From FEN-1099 sp964511015 (lineage in GTDB: Bacteria > Lernaellota > Lernaellaia > Lernaellales > Lernaellaceae), in the NCBI GenBank assembly GCA_964511015.1, contig CAZEDX010000007.1, positions 23,266 to 87,265 on the forward strand: a DNA stretch of 64,000 bases, written 5' to 3'. A program made the translations under genes and the position numbers. Positions 1 to 7,843 of this stretch are shown one piece after another. The notes beneath the pieces are model-generated. The model did no database searches. It had not been told where the DNA came from and saw nothing but the letters and a program-made list of their open reading frames with translations. The stretch's first letter is position 1; each line of letters starts with the position of its first letter.

Positions 1-274
1 CGGTGCTTTCATTGCCCCAGACCGGCACATCCAGGCGACGCGCGATGAACGGCACGTCGACCAAATGGTCGGAGTGGCTGTGCGTCACGACGACGCCGAT
101 GACCCGGCCTTCGATGCCGGTCAGATAGGCGGCCACCCGGTCTTTGTCCGGCTCCAGTGGGCGGGTGAAGGTGCGCAGTTTGCTGTGGCGCGACAGGTGC
201 GGATCGATCAGCAACACCTGCCCTTGGTGTTCCAGTTCAAGACTCGCTGTCCCGAGCCACTTCGCGGTAGCCAT
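1..274 (-). CDS. MBL-fold metallohydrolase, UlaG-like (partial, N-terminal 91 residues)
   Basis: The frame opens with ATG at 274 and runs off the left window edge, so only the N-terminal part is visible. It begins MATAKWLGTASLELEHQG and contains LLIDPHL, then VVVTHSHSDHL at about residues 68-78. This is the HxHxDH metal-binding signature of the metallo-beta-lactamase fold. The WLGTASLELEHQG opening resembles the UlaG/RNase Z-like subgroup that hydrolyses phosphoesters or lactones, but substrate cannot be read from this piece. Its start lies 38 bases inside the 3' end of trmJ, so it is probably translated from the same mRNA as the last visible gene of the minus-strand operon. Confidence 0.8.
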   Translation of the reverse strand, partial: MATAKWLGTASLELEHQGQVLLIDPHLSRHSKLRTFTRPLEPDKDRVAAYLTGIEGRVIGVVVTHSHSDHLVDVPFIARRLDVPVWGNEST

Positions 275-1034
275 CGCGTACCCCCGTCTTCGCCACGTGG
301 TCCAGATACCACTCGGTGTCTTGTAAAATGCCGCGGAGAATGCGGACTTCGCGCTCGTCCGGTTCGGCTCGCAGATAGATACGGCGTAGCGTGCGCATGA
401 TGGCCTCCGGGTTCTGTGGGCTTAAGAAACCCACTTCCAGATACATGCGGCGCATATGCCGGAACATGCGCTCCATGGTGCCGTGACTGGCCGGGCGGCG
501 CGGGGTCATCGCGGTCGGCGTTTGGATCGCCGCCGCGAACAACTCATAGGTGATCACACACACTGCCTGTGCCAGGTTGAGGCTGCGATGGGCGGGATCG
601 GTTTCGACCTCGACCACGCGGGCGCACAGATCAAGTTCCTCGTTCGACAGGCCGTCGGCTTCGTTGCCGAACACCAGAGCCGCGGTCTTGCCTTCGCCCA
701 CTCGTGGCAACAACCATTCCGGTAGTGACTTGCTGGTGCAGAAACGCGGCCGGAACTTGCCGGTGCGCCGCGAGGTGCCGACGACAAATTCGAAACCGGC
801 CAAGGCGTCGGCCAGTGTGGCATGATGCTCGGCCTGGCGCACGATTTCGTAAGCGTTGGGCGCCATCTGCCGGCAAAAGTCGGTGTCCACGTTGCACGGT
901 TGTACCAGCAGCATGCGGGACAGACCAAAGTTCTTCATGGCGCGCGCGGCCTGGCCAACGTTGCCGTCGCCGGCCGGGCGGACAAGCACTACGGCAATCT
1001 GGTCCAGGACGGTCGGATGCGCTCGCTGGTTCAT
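237..1034 (-). CDS. trmJ: tRNA (cytidine/uridine-2'-O-)-methyltransferase TrmJ-like
   Basis: 265-residue SPOUT-class RNA methyltransferase, expected to 2'-O-methylate a tRNA anticodon-loop nucleotide (position 32) using SAM. Visible family motifs are VVLVRPAGDGNVGQAARAM near the N terminus (motif 1), ALVFGNEADGLSNEEL (motif 2) and SLNLAQAVCVITYEL (motif 3, the trefoil-knot SAM site). The ATG at 1034 is chosen over an upstream in-frame start because it gives MNQRAHPT directly before the conserved domain and forms a 4-base ATGA overlap with the stop of the amidotransferase gene. The C-terminal extension of about 80 residues is helical-looking, as in TrmJ. The related TrmH/LasT family cannot be fully excluded. 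Confidence 0.9.
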   Translation of the reverse strand: MNQRAHPTVLDQIAVVLVRPAGDGNVGQAARAMKNFGLSRMLLVQPCNVDTDFCRQMAPNAYEIVRQAEHHATLADALAGFEFVVGTSRRTGKFRPRFCTSKSLPEWLLPRVGEGKTAALVFGNEADGLSNEELDLCARVVEVETDPAHRSLNLAQAVCVITYELFAAAIQTPTAMTPRRPASHGTMERMFRHMRRMYLEVGFLSPQNPEAIMRTLRRIYLRAEPDEREVRILRGILQDTEWYLDHVAKTGVRDGYREVARDSES

Positions 1035-1711
1035 GGTATCACCTGTGTGAAATTGCCGAAGATGGCCGCCGTATGACGAGGGCCGTCGGCGGCGCCGAGC
1101 CAATGGAACCAATCCAGCGGGATTTGGCGTTGGTGTAAACCCGCCTTAACCAGAATAGCCCAACCGCCCAGACGGTCCATCTCAGGGTGAAATTGAATAC
1201 CCCACACCGGTTGTCCACGCATACGAAACGCTTGCACCGGGCATTGGTCGCTTGCCGCCAGAATGACCGCGTCCGGTGGCAGGTTATGGACCTCATCGAA
1301 GTGCGAACAAAAAGCGACTACTTCCGGCGCCAGACCGGCAAACAACGGATCGGCGATGTCGAGGCGGATCTTGCGCCAACCGAACTCCGGTTCCTTGGCA
1401 TGGCGCACTCGACCCCGACCCCAGCAGGCTCGGGCCAACAGTTGGTGGCCGAAACAAATGCCTAGCACCGGCTTGCCGTCATCGATGGCGCGTTGCACGA
1501 ATTTGATTTCCCGATGAATCCACGGCCACTCATCGAGTACCGAGGCTTCCGAGCCGGTAAGCACCAAGCGGTCGAATGAATCGGACGGGGGGAGGGGCTG
1601 CCGCACCGCGTCCACGACTTGCGGGGTTTCCTCGAACCAACGACGGGTGAGACGACCCTCGCGCATAAACACCGGTTGTACGGAGTTGTCGAGGATCAGC
1701 GTGCGCAACAA
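1031..1711 (-). CDS. class I glutamine amidotransferase
   Basis: 226-residue stand-alone glutamine amidotransferase domain, releasing ammonia from glutamine or a similar amide. The catalytic triad is visible: Cys86 in PVLGICFGHQ, and His175/Glu177 in GIQFHPEMD. It resembles the GMP-synthase-like amidotransferases found without a synthetase partner. There is no synthetase domain and no obvious partner in the operon, so the acceptor is unknown. The start is TTG at 1711, immediately after the pyrF stop (TAG at 1712-1714), with a second TTG as codon 2. It overlaps trmJ by 4 bases downstream, so the two are probably translationally coupled. Confidence 0.88.
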   Translation of the reverse strand: MLRTLILDNSVQPVFMREGRLTRRWFEETPQVVDAVRQPLPPSDSFDRLVLTGSEASVLDEWPWIHREIKFVQRAIDDGKPVLGICFGHQLLARACWGRGRVRHAKEPEFGWRKIRLDIADPLFAGLAPEVVAFCSHFDEVHNLPPDAVILAASDQCPVQAFRMRGQPVWGIQFHPEMDRLGGWAILVKAGLHQRQIPLDWFHWLGAADGPRHTAAIFGNFTQVIP

Positions 1712-2452
1712 CTAGGCGCCTCCGCTGGCGATCTCCGCCACGATGGCGTCGGCCGCCTCGGCCGGATCGGGAGCCTGGGTGATCGGCCGGCCGATTACCA
1801 GGAAATCAGAACCATTGGCTACCGCGCCGGCCGGTGTGCAAAGGCGTTTCTGGTCGCCGGCATCGCTGCCTGCGGGACGGATGCCGGGGCTGACCACGAG
1901 GAAATCGGCACCGCATTCGCGCTTGATCGCCGCCGCTTCCTGCGCGCTGGCGACCACGCCGTCGACGCCGCATTCCTTGGCCAAAACCGCCAGACGGAGC
2001 GCCGCTTCTTCCGGCGTGCCGAGGATGCCGACCTCGCGCAGATCCTGCCCGTTCAAGCTGGTCAGCACGGTCACTGCGACGACCAGCGGCGGCTTCTTGT
2101 CGGGCGGAGGCAAGACTTCGTGCGCGGCCTGCACGGCGGCGCGCATCATCTCGCGGCCGCCGGAAGCATGGATGTTCAACATCCATACGCCGCTACGGGT
2201 GGCGGAACGCACCGCGCCGGCCACCGTGTTCGGTATGTCATGGAACTTCAGGTCGAGGAAGACATTGCAGTCCTCCAAAACCAGCCGGTCGACAAAACTG
2301 CGGCCTTCGCTACGAAAGCCCGCGGTCACGAACAGTTCCTTGCCCACCTTGAAGCCGCCGACGTGACCGTCGAGCTCGGCGACCAGGCGGAACGCCGCTT
2401 CGAAGTCGTTCACGTCTAGCGCAACCAACACCCGGTCAAGCGGTCGCAGCAT
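1712..2452 (-). CDS. pyrF: orotidine 5'-phosphate decarboxylase
   Basis: 246-residue TIM-barrel enzyme that decarboxylates OMP to UMP, the last step of de novo pyrimidine synthesis. The N-terminal LVALDVNDFEAA, the catalytic Asp/Lys/Asp signature in FLDLKFHDIPNTV, and the phosphate-binding VSPGIRP near the C terminus are all present, and the length fits bacterial PyrF. The ATG at 2452 lies 17 bases inside the 3' end of proS, and the stop abuts the TTG start of the amidotransferase gene. No other pyr gene is in the window, so pyrF here rides in a mixed housekeeping operon. Confidence 0.96.
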   Translation of the reverse strand: MLRPLDRVLVALDVNDFEAAFRLVAELDGHVGGFKVGKELFVTAGFRSEGRSFVDRLVLEDCNVFLDLKFHDIPNTVAGAVRSATRSGVWMLNIHASGGREMMRAAVQAAHEVLPPPDKKPPLVVAVTVLTSLNGQDLREVGILGTPEEAALRLAVLAKECGVDGVVASAQEAAAIKRECGADFLVVSPGIRPAGSDAGDQKRLCTPAGAVANGSDFLVIGRPITQAPDPAEAADAIVAEIASGGA

Positions 2453-4166
2453 GACTTTCCTCGCGTATGATGGTGCGAATCTTATCGACGATCTCGCTGC
2501 GCGGCACCAGCTCGAACTTGGCGACCGACCGGCGTTTGAGTTCCACCGCCTGCTGGTCCAGCGCTTTCTTGCCCACGGTGATGCGTAGCGGGAAGCCGAT
2601 CAGATCGGCGTCCTTGAATTTGACGCCCGGCCGTTCGTCGCGGTCGTCCAACACGGTTTCGAAACCCGCCGCGATCAACTCGTCGTAGAGTTGCTGTGCC
2701 GCCTGGTACTCCGGTCCGTCGGTCTTGCCGATGGGCACCACGATCACCTGGTAGGGCGCGAGTGGTAACGGCCAAATGATGCCGTCGGCATCGTGATTCT
2801 GCTCGATCGACGCAGCGGCGGTGCGGCCGATCCCGATACCGTAGCAGCCCATGATCATTTCTTTTTCGACGCCGTTTTCGTCGAGGAACGTGGCGCGCAT
2901 GTTCTTGGAGTACTTGGTGCCCAGTTTGAAGATGTGGCCGACCTCGATACCGCGCTGCAGGCAAAGTTTGCCGGGCGCGCAACGCGGGCAGGGGTCGCCG
3001 ATTTCCGCCTGCCGGATGTCAGCGAATTGGGTGGGGGTGAAATCGCGGCCCAGGTTAACGCCGGTCACGTGCACGTCGACCTCGTTGCCGCCGGCGACGA
3101 AATTGCCGCGCCCGCGGAGGCTGAAGTCGGCGATCAGCCGTTCAACCTTTAAACCCTGCGGACCGGCGAAACCCACTGGTGCGCCGGTGACCTGCTCGAT
3201 CGTGGCCGGGTCGGCCAGATCTAGCGCATCGGCTTTGAGCAAACGCTGCAACTTGATCGCGTTGACTTCATGGTTGCCAGCAACCAGCGCCACCACCGGT
3301 TGGCCGTCGGCGACGAATACGAGGGTCTTGATCAGATCGCGCGGCTGCACGCCCAGGAAGTTGGACACTTCCTCGATCGTGCGCCGGTTCGGCGTCGGCA
3401 CCCGCTTCATTTCCTGCAGTGGGCCGGCAAACGGCTGTTCGGGCGCGATCGCCACTTCTGCCTTCTCCAGGTTCGCCGCGTAGCCGCAGTGGTCGCAGTA
3501 GATGATGGCGTCTTCGCCGGTTTCCGCCAGCACCATGAACTCGGCGCTGTAGCTGCCGCCGATGTTGCCGCTGTCGGCCTCGACCTCGCGGAACCGTAAG
3601 CCGCACCGCTGGAAGATGCGGTGATACGCCTGACGCATGGCCTCGTAGCTGACGTTGGCACCGGCGTCATCGATGTCGAAACTATAGGCGTCCTTCATCA
3701 CGAATTCGCGCGCGCGCATCAGGCCGAAGCGCGGACGCACTTCGTCGCGGAATTTGGTTTGGATCTGGTACAGGTTGATCGGCAGTTCGCGATACGAACG
3801 CACATCGCGCCGCACCAAGTCGGTGATCACTTCTTCGTGCGTCGGGCCGATGCAGAATTCGCGGTTGTGGCGGTCGTGCAGGCGGAGCAATTCCGGACCG
3901 TAGAATTGCCAGCGGCCCGATTCCTGCCACAACTCGGCCGGTTGCACGGCCGGCAGGAGCACTTCCTGCGCGCCGGCGCGATTCATCTCTTCGCGCACGA
4001 TCTGTTCGACCTTGCGCACCGCGCGCAGTCCGAGCGGCAGGTAGTCGTAGATGCCGGCGGCGAGCTTGCGGATCATTCCGCCGCGCAGCATGAGTTGATG
4101 GCTGAGCGCCTCCGCGTCGGAGGGGACTTCCTTCAGGGTCGGGGCAAACATCTTCGACAGTCGCAA
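2436..4166 (-). CDS. proS: prolyl-tRNA synthetase
   Basis: 576-residue class II aminoacyl-tRNA synthetase charging tRNA-Pro. Motif 1 region (LAAGIYDYLPLGLRAVRKVE), motif 2 (FRDEVRPRFGLMRAREFVMKD) and the FCIGPTHEEV active-site loop are present. An insertion of roughly 170 residues between motifs 2 and 3 corresponds to the bacterial editing (YbaK-like) domain, with the GNHEVNAIKL segment. Motif 3 (MGCYGIGIGRTAAA) and an anticodon-binding domain (VIVVPIG... VLDDRDERPGVKFKDADLIG) complete the long bacterial ProS type. It sits 10 bases after ispG and overlaps pyrF. Confidence 0.97.
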   Translation of the reverse strand: MRLSKMFAPTLKEVPSDAEALSHQLMLRGGMIRKLAAGIYDYLPLGLRAVRKVEQIVREEMNRAGAQEVLLPAVQPAELWQESGRWQFYGPELLRLHDRHNREFCIGPTHEEVITDLVRRDVRSYRELPINLYQIQTKFRDEVRPRFGLMRAREFVMKDAYSFDIDDAGANVSYEAMRQAYHRIFQRCGLRFREVEADSGNIGGSYSAEFMVLAETGEDAIIYCDHCGYAANLEKAEVAIAPEQPFAGPLQEMKRVPTPNRRTIEEVSNFLGVQPRDLIKTLVFVADGQPVVALVAGNHEVNAIKLQRLLKADALDLADPATIEQVTGAPVGFAGPQGLKVERLIADFSLRGRGNFVAGGNEVDVHVTGVNLGRDFTPTQFADIRQAEIGDPCPRCAPGKLCLQRGIEVGHIFKLGTKYSKNMRATFLDENGVEKEMIMGCYGIGIGRTAAASIEQNHDADGIIWPLPLAPYQVIVVPIGKTDGPEYQAAQQLYDELIAAGFETVLDDRDERPGVKFKDADLIGFPLRITVGKKALDQQAVELKRRSVAKFELVPRSEIVDKIRTIIREESHAATA

Positions 4167-4176
4167 CTTGCTCTCC

Positions 4177-5247
4177 TTACCGGTTTCGTTCCCGCTTCAA
4201 AAAATCGAGCGCTTCGCGCACGCTCGCCATGATCTGATCGCGGCGCACCTTCTGCCAGAATTCGCCGCCTTTGTACATCAGGTACCCATCCGGCGCCGCA
4301 ATGACGCCGACGTCGGCTTGGCGCGCCTCGCCGGGGCCGTTCACGCTGCAGCCCATCACCGCGATGTGCCACGATTCCGGGAGGCGACCGAATTCGCGTT
4401 CGATCTCGTCGATCACGTCTTCCACCGGTCGTTCCAAACGGCCGCAGTTCGGACAACTGGTGATGTTGATGCCACGTTCGCGCAGGCCTAGACTTTTTAG
4501 AATGTCCCACGCGACCCGCACTTCTTCGAGCGGATCGCCGGTGAGGCTGACGCGGATCGTGTCGCCGATCCCTTCGTGCAACAGAATGCCCATGCCGACC
4601 GCGCTGCGCACGGTGCCCGCGCGGGCCGAGCCCGCCTCGGTCACGCCCAGGTGTAACGGAATGTCCGACCGCTGGGCGAACAGGCGGTTGGCTTCTACCG
4701 TGCGAGACACGTCGGACGCCTTCAGGCTGACTTTAATCTGCCGGAAGCCGAGTTCCTCAAGAATCGCCGCGTGTTGAAGCGCCGATTCCACCATCGCTTC
4801 CGGCGTCGGTGACCCGTACTTGCGCAGCAGCGCCTTTTCCAGGCTGCCGGAATTGACGCCGATGCGGATCGGCACGCCGCGGTCGGCGCAGGCCTGTACT
4901 ACCTGTTCGACGCGTTTTCGTTCGCCGATGTTGCCCGGGTTGATGCGCAGCCCGGCCACGCCGGCGGCCACGGCCTTGAGCGCCAGGCGGTAGTCGAAAT
5001 GGATGTCGGCGACCAGCGGCACGCTGGTGCGGGACACAATTTCGGCGAGGGCGTCGGCGGCTGGTTCGTCTTTGACCGCCGAACGGACGATTTCCGCCCC
5101 CGCACCCTGCAACGCGTTGATTTGCGCGATGGTGGCGGCAACATCCCGCGTGTCGGTCTTGGTCATGGACTGCACCGAAACCGGCGCGCCGCCCCCCACC
5201 GGCACCTTGCCGATCATGATGCGTCGGGTCTGCTGGCGAGTGTTCAT
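4177..5247 (-). CDS. ispG: 4-hydroxy-3-methylbut-2-en-1-yl diphosphate synthase
   Basis: 356-residue iron-sulfur enzyme of the MEP isoprenoid pathway, converting MEcPP to HMBPP. The TIM-barrel N-terminal half has VSVQSMTKTDTRD and PLVADIHFDYRLAL. The C-terminal cluster-binding half shows ITSCPNCGRLERP and VMGCSVNGPGEA, which supply the three cysteines and the Glu of the [4Fe-4S] ligand set. The length matches bacterial IspG (about 350-370). The ATG at 5247 overlaps the stop of the upstream response regulator gene by 4 bases, so expression depends on the promoter in front of that regulator. Confidence 0.97.
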   Translation of the reverse strand: MNTRQQTRRIMIGKVPVGGGAPVSVQSMTKTDTRDVAATIAQINALQGAGAEIVRSAVKDEPAADALAEIVSRTSVPLVADIHFDYRLALKAVAAGVAGLRINPGNIGERKRVEQVVQACADRGVPIRIGVNSGSLEKALLRKYGSPTPEAMVESALQHAAILEELGFRQIKVSLKASDVSRTVEANRLFAQRSDIPLHLGVTEAGSARAGTVRSAVGMGILLHEGIGDTIRVSLTGDPLEEVRVAWDILKSLGLRERGINITSCPNCGRLERPVEDVIDEIEREFGRLPESWHIAVMGCSVNGPGEARQADVGVIAAPDGYLMYKGGEFWQKVRRDQIMASVREALDFLKRERNR

Positions 5248-6620
5248 TCGGTCGTTCCCCGCGGCAATTCGATGGCCAGTGCTTTGATTTTGCGATGCAG
5301 GTTGGAACGTTCCATGTTCACGGCCTCAGCCGCGCGAGAGATGTTCCAACCGGCTTCTTCGAGCTTGCGGATCAAAAACGCGCGTTCGAATGCCGCCCGC
5401 GCTTCGCGGTAGTCGTTGGTTTCGAACAATCCGGCCCACGGGTCGGTGCGCGGTGGCTCGATGGTCAGCGTATTGCGCACATCGATGCCGGTCACTTCGC
5501 GGGCGCGGGTCATGATCATCAATCGTTCCACAATGTTCTTCAGTTCGCGCACATTGCCCGGCCAGGAATACTGTTGCAACAATTCGATGGCTTCCGCCGT
5601 GAATTCCCGCGCGGGGAGGCCGGACCGATCGCTGAACGAACGGCTGAAAAAGGCGATGAAGCCGGGGATGTCGCCCGCGCGGTCGCGCAACGGGGGCACG
5701 AACAGCGGGATGACATTGAGGCGGAAGAAAAGGTCTTCGCGAAAACGATTGGCCGCGATCTCTTCCCGTAGGTTCTTGTTGGTCGCCGCAATAACGCGCA
5801 CGTCGGTCGGGATCTGCTCGCTGCCCCCGACCCGCTCGAAACGGTGTTCCTGCAGAATGCGCAGGATCTTGGCTTGGGTTTTCAGGCTCATGTCGGCGAT
5901 TTCATCGAGGAAAATGGTGCCGCCATCGGCCAGTTCGAACTTGCCGCGCCGGCGTTCGGTCGCGCCGGTGAAGGCGCCTTTCTCGTGCCCGAACAATTCC
6001 GATTCGATCAGTTCCTCTGGAATCGCCGCGCAGTTGACCTCGATGAACGGCTGGCGGCTGCGGCGGGATCGCAGGTGTATCTGCCGCGCGACCAGTTCCT
6101 TGCCCGTGCCGTTCTCGCCGGTGATCAACACATAACTGTCGGTCGGCGCCGCTAGCGCGATCTGATCGCGCAACGCCTCGATCAGCGGGTGGCTGCCGAT
6201 CATGTCGTACTTGTCTTCGATGCCGGCCTGCAGACGAAGGTTTTCCTCGGCCAGCCGGATCAAATCCATCACCCGATTAACGGTTAGCACGGTTTCGGAC
6301 AACGAAAGCGGTTTCTCGATGAAGTCGTAGGCGCCGAGTTTGGTGGCTTTGACCGCGGTTTCGATCGAACCATGGCCGCTAATCATTATGACTTGCAGGT
6401 CGGGGAATAGTTCTTTTAATTTGGATAGAGTTTCCAGGCCGTCGAGCCCCGGCATCCAGATATCCAGAATGACCAGGTCCGGCCGGTCATTTCGCACCGA
6501 TTCCAGTGCCTGTTCGCCGGTGGAAACCGAATGAACGCGGTAACCCTCATCTTCCAGAATTCCCCCCAACGTCTGGCGGATATCAGGCTCATCGTCCACA
6601 ATCAGCACGTAGCGTTTCAT
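5244..6620 (-). CDS. NtrX-like sigma-54-dependent response regulator
   Basis: 458-residue NtrC-family activator. Receiver domain at residues 1-120, with acidic pocket DDE and phosphoacceptor Asp53 in LVILDIWMPG. The sigma-54 AAA+ domain lies at about 140-380, with Walker A GENGTGKE, the sigma-54-contacting GAFTGA loop (EKGAFTGATERR), Walker B GGTIFLDEIADM and arginine-finger region FREDLFFRLNVIPL. A FIS-type helix-turn-helix follows at about 415-455 (LEEAGWNISRAAEAVNMERSNLHRKI). The AAA+ and linker sequence (EDKYDMIGSHPLIEALRDQI) is closest to NtrX. Unusually no NtrY-like kinase adjoins it. Instead it is the first gene of the ispG-proS-pyrF operon, overlapping ispG by 4 bases. Confidence 0.93.
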   Translation of the reverse strand: MKRYVLIVDDEPDIRQTLGGILEDEGYRVHSVSTGEQALESVRNDRPDLVILDIWMPGLDGLETLSKLKELFPDLQVIMISGHGSIETAVKATKLGAYDFIEKPLSLSETVLTVNRVMDLIRLAEENLRLQAGIEDKYDMIGSHPLIEALRDQIALAAPTDSYVLITGENGTGKELVARQIHLRSRRSRQPFIEVNCAAIPEELIESELFGHEKGAFTGATERRRGKFELADGGTIFLDEIADMSLKTQAKILRILQEHRFERVGGSEQIPTDVRVIAATNKNLREEIAANRFREDLFFRLNVIPLFVPPLRDRAGDIPGFIAFFSRSFSDRSGLPAREFTAEAIELLQQYSWPGNVRELKNIVERLMIMTRAREVTGIDVRNTLTIEPPRTDPWAGLFETNDYREARAAFERAFLIRKLEEAGWNISRAAEAVNMERSNLHRKIKALAIELPRGTTE

Positions 6621-6727
6621 TTTTTCCTCAAACCAGCGTAACAGCAGCGGGCGGATTGTAGCACAAATGCAACAGTGGGAAAGAAGGAATGAAGACGCGA
6701 TGTTGTTTCGGGATCATTCTTCTTTTC

Positions 6728-6757
6728 TTGACAATCTTCCGTGATATCCGGTATGTT
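6728..6757 (+). promoter_or_regulatory. sigma-70-type promoter of the methyltransferase/radical SAM operon
   Basis: A perfect -35 hexamer TTGACA (6728-6733), 18-base spacer and TATGTT at 6752-6757 (4 of 6 matches to the -10 consensus). Transcription would start near 6764, giving a leader of about 170 bases before the methyltransferase ATG at 6938. The hexamers are seen directly; activity is inferred. Confidence 0.6.
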
Positions 6758-6790
6758 TGAAATAGAGACTCGAACAGGTAGGAGTATCTC

Positions 6791-6841
6791 ATGAAGTGGC
6801 GCCCTTCGCCCAAACCAAGACCGAATCCCCCTTCTCGCTGA
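6791..6841 (+). CDS. short proline-rich leader ORF (16 codons)
   Basis: ATG at 6791 is preceded by a perfect AGGAG (6780-6784) with a 6-base spacer, about 27 bases after the predicted transcription start. The ORF reads MKWRPSPKPRPNPPSR and stops with TGA at 6839-6841. Six of 16 residues are Pro, at every second position from 5 to 13 plus 14, and five are Arg/Lys. This composition suits a ribosome-stalling leader peptide controlling the downstream genes. A very small precursor peptide for the methyltransferase and radical SAM enzymes is the main alternative. The ribosome binding site and position support translation, but an ORF this short can arise by chance. Confidence 0.45.
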   Translation: MKWRPSPKPRPNPPSR

Positions 6842-6937
6842 CCGCGATCGGGTATAGCCGGTCCGATGACCGGCGGGGGAACGCGCAAAGCAGGCTTGCT
6901 CGCCGGGCTAACACTGTAAATTTGTTCTGAGAGCGCA
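6842..6937 (+). promoter_or_regulatory. structured mRNA leader upstream of the methyltransferase gene
   Basis: The region between the leader ORF and the methyltransferase ATG contains a perfect 6-bp hairpin (GCCGGT/ACCGGC, 6857-6874) directly followed by GGGGG, which can pair with CCCCC at 6827-6831 inside the leader ORF. An interrupted GCAA/TTGC hairpin follows at about 6886-6900, then GCCGGGCTAAC. The pairing of CCCCC within the leader ORF would be opened or closed by a translating ribosome. Short pieces resemble known cyclic dinucleotide riboswitch cores (CCGAATCC, GGGGAAC, GCAAAGC, CCGGGCTAAC), but their order and spacing fit no family I know. There is no T-run for an intrinsic terminator. 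A decoy minus-strand ORF covering 6628-6888 is not credible. Confidence 0.4.
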
Positions 6938-7840
6938 ATGAAGCATCCCCCACCGCATCGTGAGCCGAAAGGCCGTGTTGGTGCGCTGCTTGGCGAACCA
7001 CGCGAGGTTGAAGCCTACTTGTCTGGCGATGCCGGGCTGCACAACGTCTACGGCTATCAGCGCGCATTCAATGTCGAACCGCGGGTAATGGATTTTCTTA
7101 ACCCGGTTTCCCCTTTCTTTGCCCTCAAGAAATTGTCGAGTCGCCTGTACTTCGACTGCTTCGGCACGGCGTTATCCACCCTCCCGCGGGAGGCGCGGGT
7201 GCTCGATGTCGCCTGCGGTGTCGGGCGCTTTACCTTGCCGTTAGCTCAGCGGTTTGCCCAGGTGACCGCTTTCGATGCCTGTCCGTCGGCGGTGGATGCC
7301 TGCGAGCAACATCTGCGGGAAGCTGGTTTGACCAACGTTGAGCTGGCTTGGGCCGATTTGACTTGGCTCGACGATTTGCCGGCCGAGTCCTTCGATCTGC
7401 TCTGCGCCATTGAGGTGTTGTGTTACACCGCGGAGGCGCCGGCTGCCGTGCAGCGACTGGCCCGGGTGGCCAAGCCTGGGGCGTTGTTGTTGGTCGCGGT
7501 CGAGGCCCAGCCAGGTGCGCTGTGCGGTCAGGCGATGGAACCGGTGGAGCTAGCGGCCGTATTGAACGGCGATCCGCTGTTTCTGCGGCACGACCGTTGG
7601 GTTCGCTACTACGATCGCTCGGCGCTGACCGAACTGCTGACCGGCGGCGGCTGGCGCATGGAAGGGTTGATCGGATCGCACTATGTGAGTGAGGGACCTT
7701 TCTGGCAGGCGATGGACGAGCGACGACTGGAGGATGTCGAATACGTCGAACGCATAATCGAAGTCGAGCGCTTGTGCCGCGAGCACCCACTGGCGCGTGA
7801 TCTGGCGCGCGTGCTGTGCGCCACCGCGAGAAAAGGGTAG
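6938..7840 (+). CDS. class I SAM-dependent methyltransferase
   Basis: 300-residue soluble protein with a Rossmann-type methyltransferase core. Motif I is ARVLDVACGVGRFTL (about 86-100), followed by the acidic strand VTAFDACPSAVDAC, the WADLTW and SFDLLCAIEVLCYT motifs (post II/III), then AKPGALLLVAVE. The N-terminal ~80 residues include a segment (FLNPVSPFFALKKLSSRLY) that may bind substrate. It is the first large gene behind the promoter and leader ORF, and ends 3 bases before a B12-type radical SAM gene, so they form one operon. Substrate is unknown; small-molecule or lipid methylation fits the context. Confidence 0.85.
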   Translation: MKHPPPHREPKGRVGALLGEPREVEAYLSGDAGLHNVYGYQRAFNVEPRVMDFLNPVSPFFALKKLSSRLYFDCFGTALSTLPREARVLDVACGVGRFTLPLAQRFAQVTAFDACPSAVDACEQHLREAGLTNVELAWADLTWLDDLPAESFDLLCAIEVLCYTAEAPAAVQRLARVAKPGALLLVAVEAQPGALCGQAMEPVELAAVLNGDPLFLRHDRWVRYYDRSALTELLTGGGWRMEGLIGSHYVSEGPFWQAMDERRLEDVEYVERIIEVERLCREHPLARDLARVLCATARKG

Positions 7841-7843
7841 TTC

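Noticed and set aside
6628..6888. 86-codon minus-strand ORF upstream of the response regulator
   Set aside because: It lies across the plus-strand promoter and leader, has no family resemblance and no supporting ribosome binding site.
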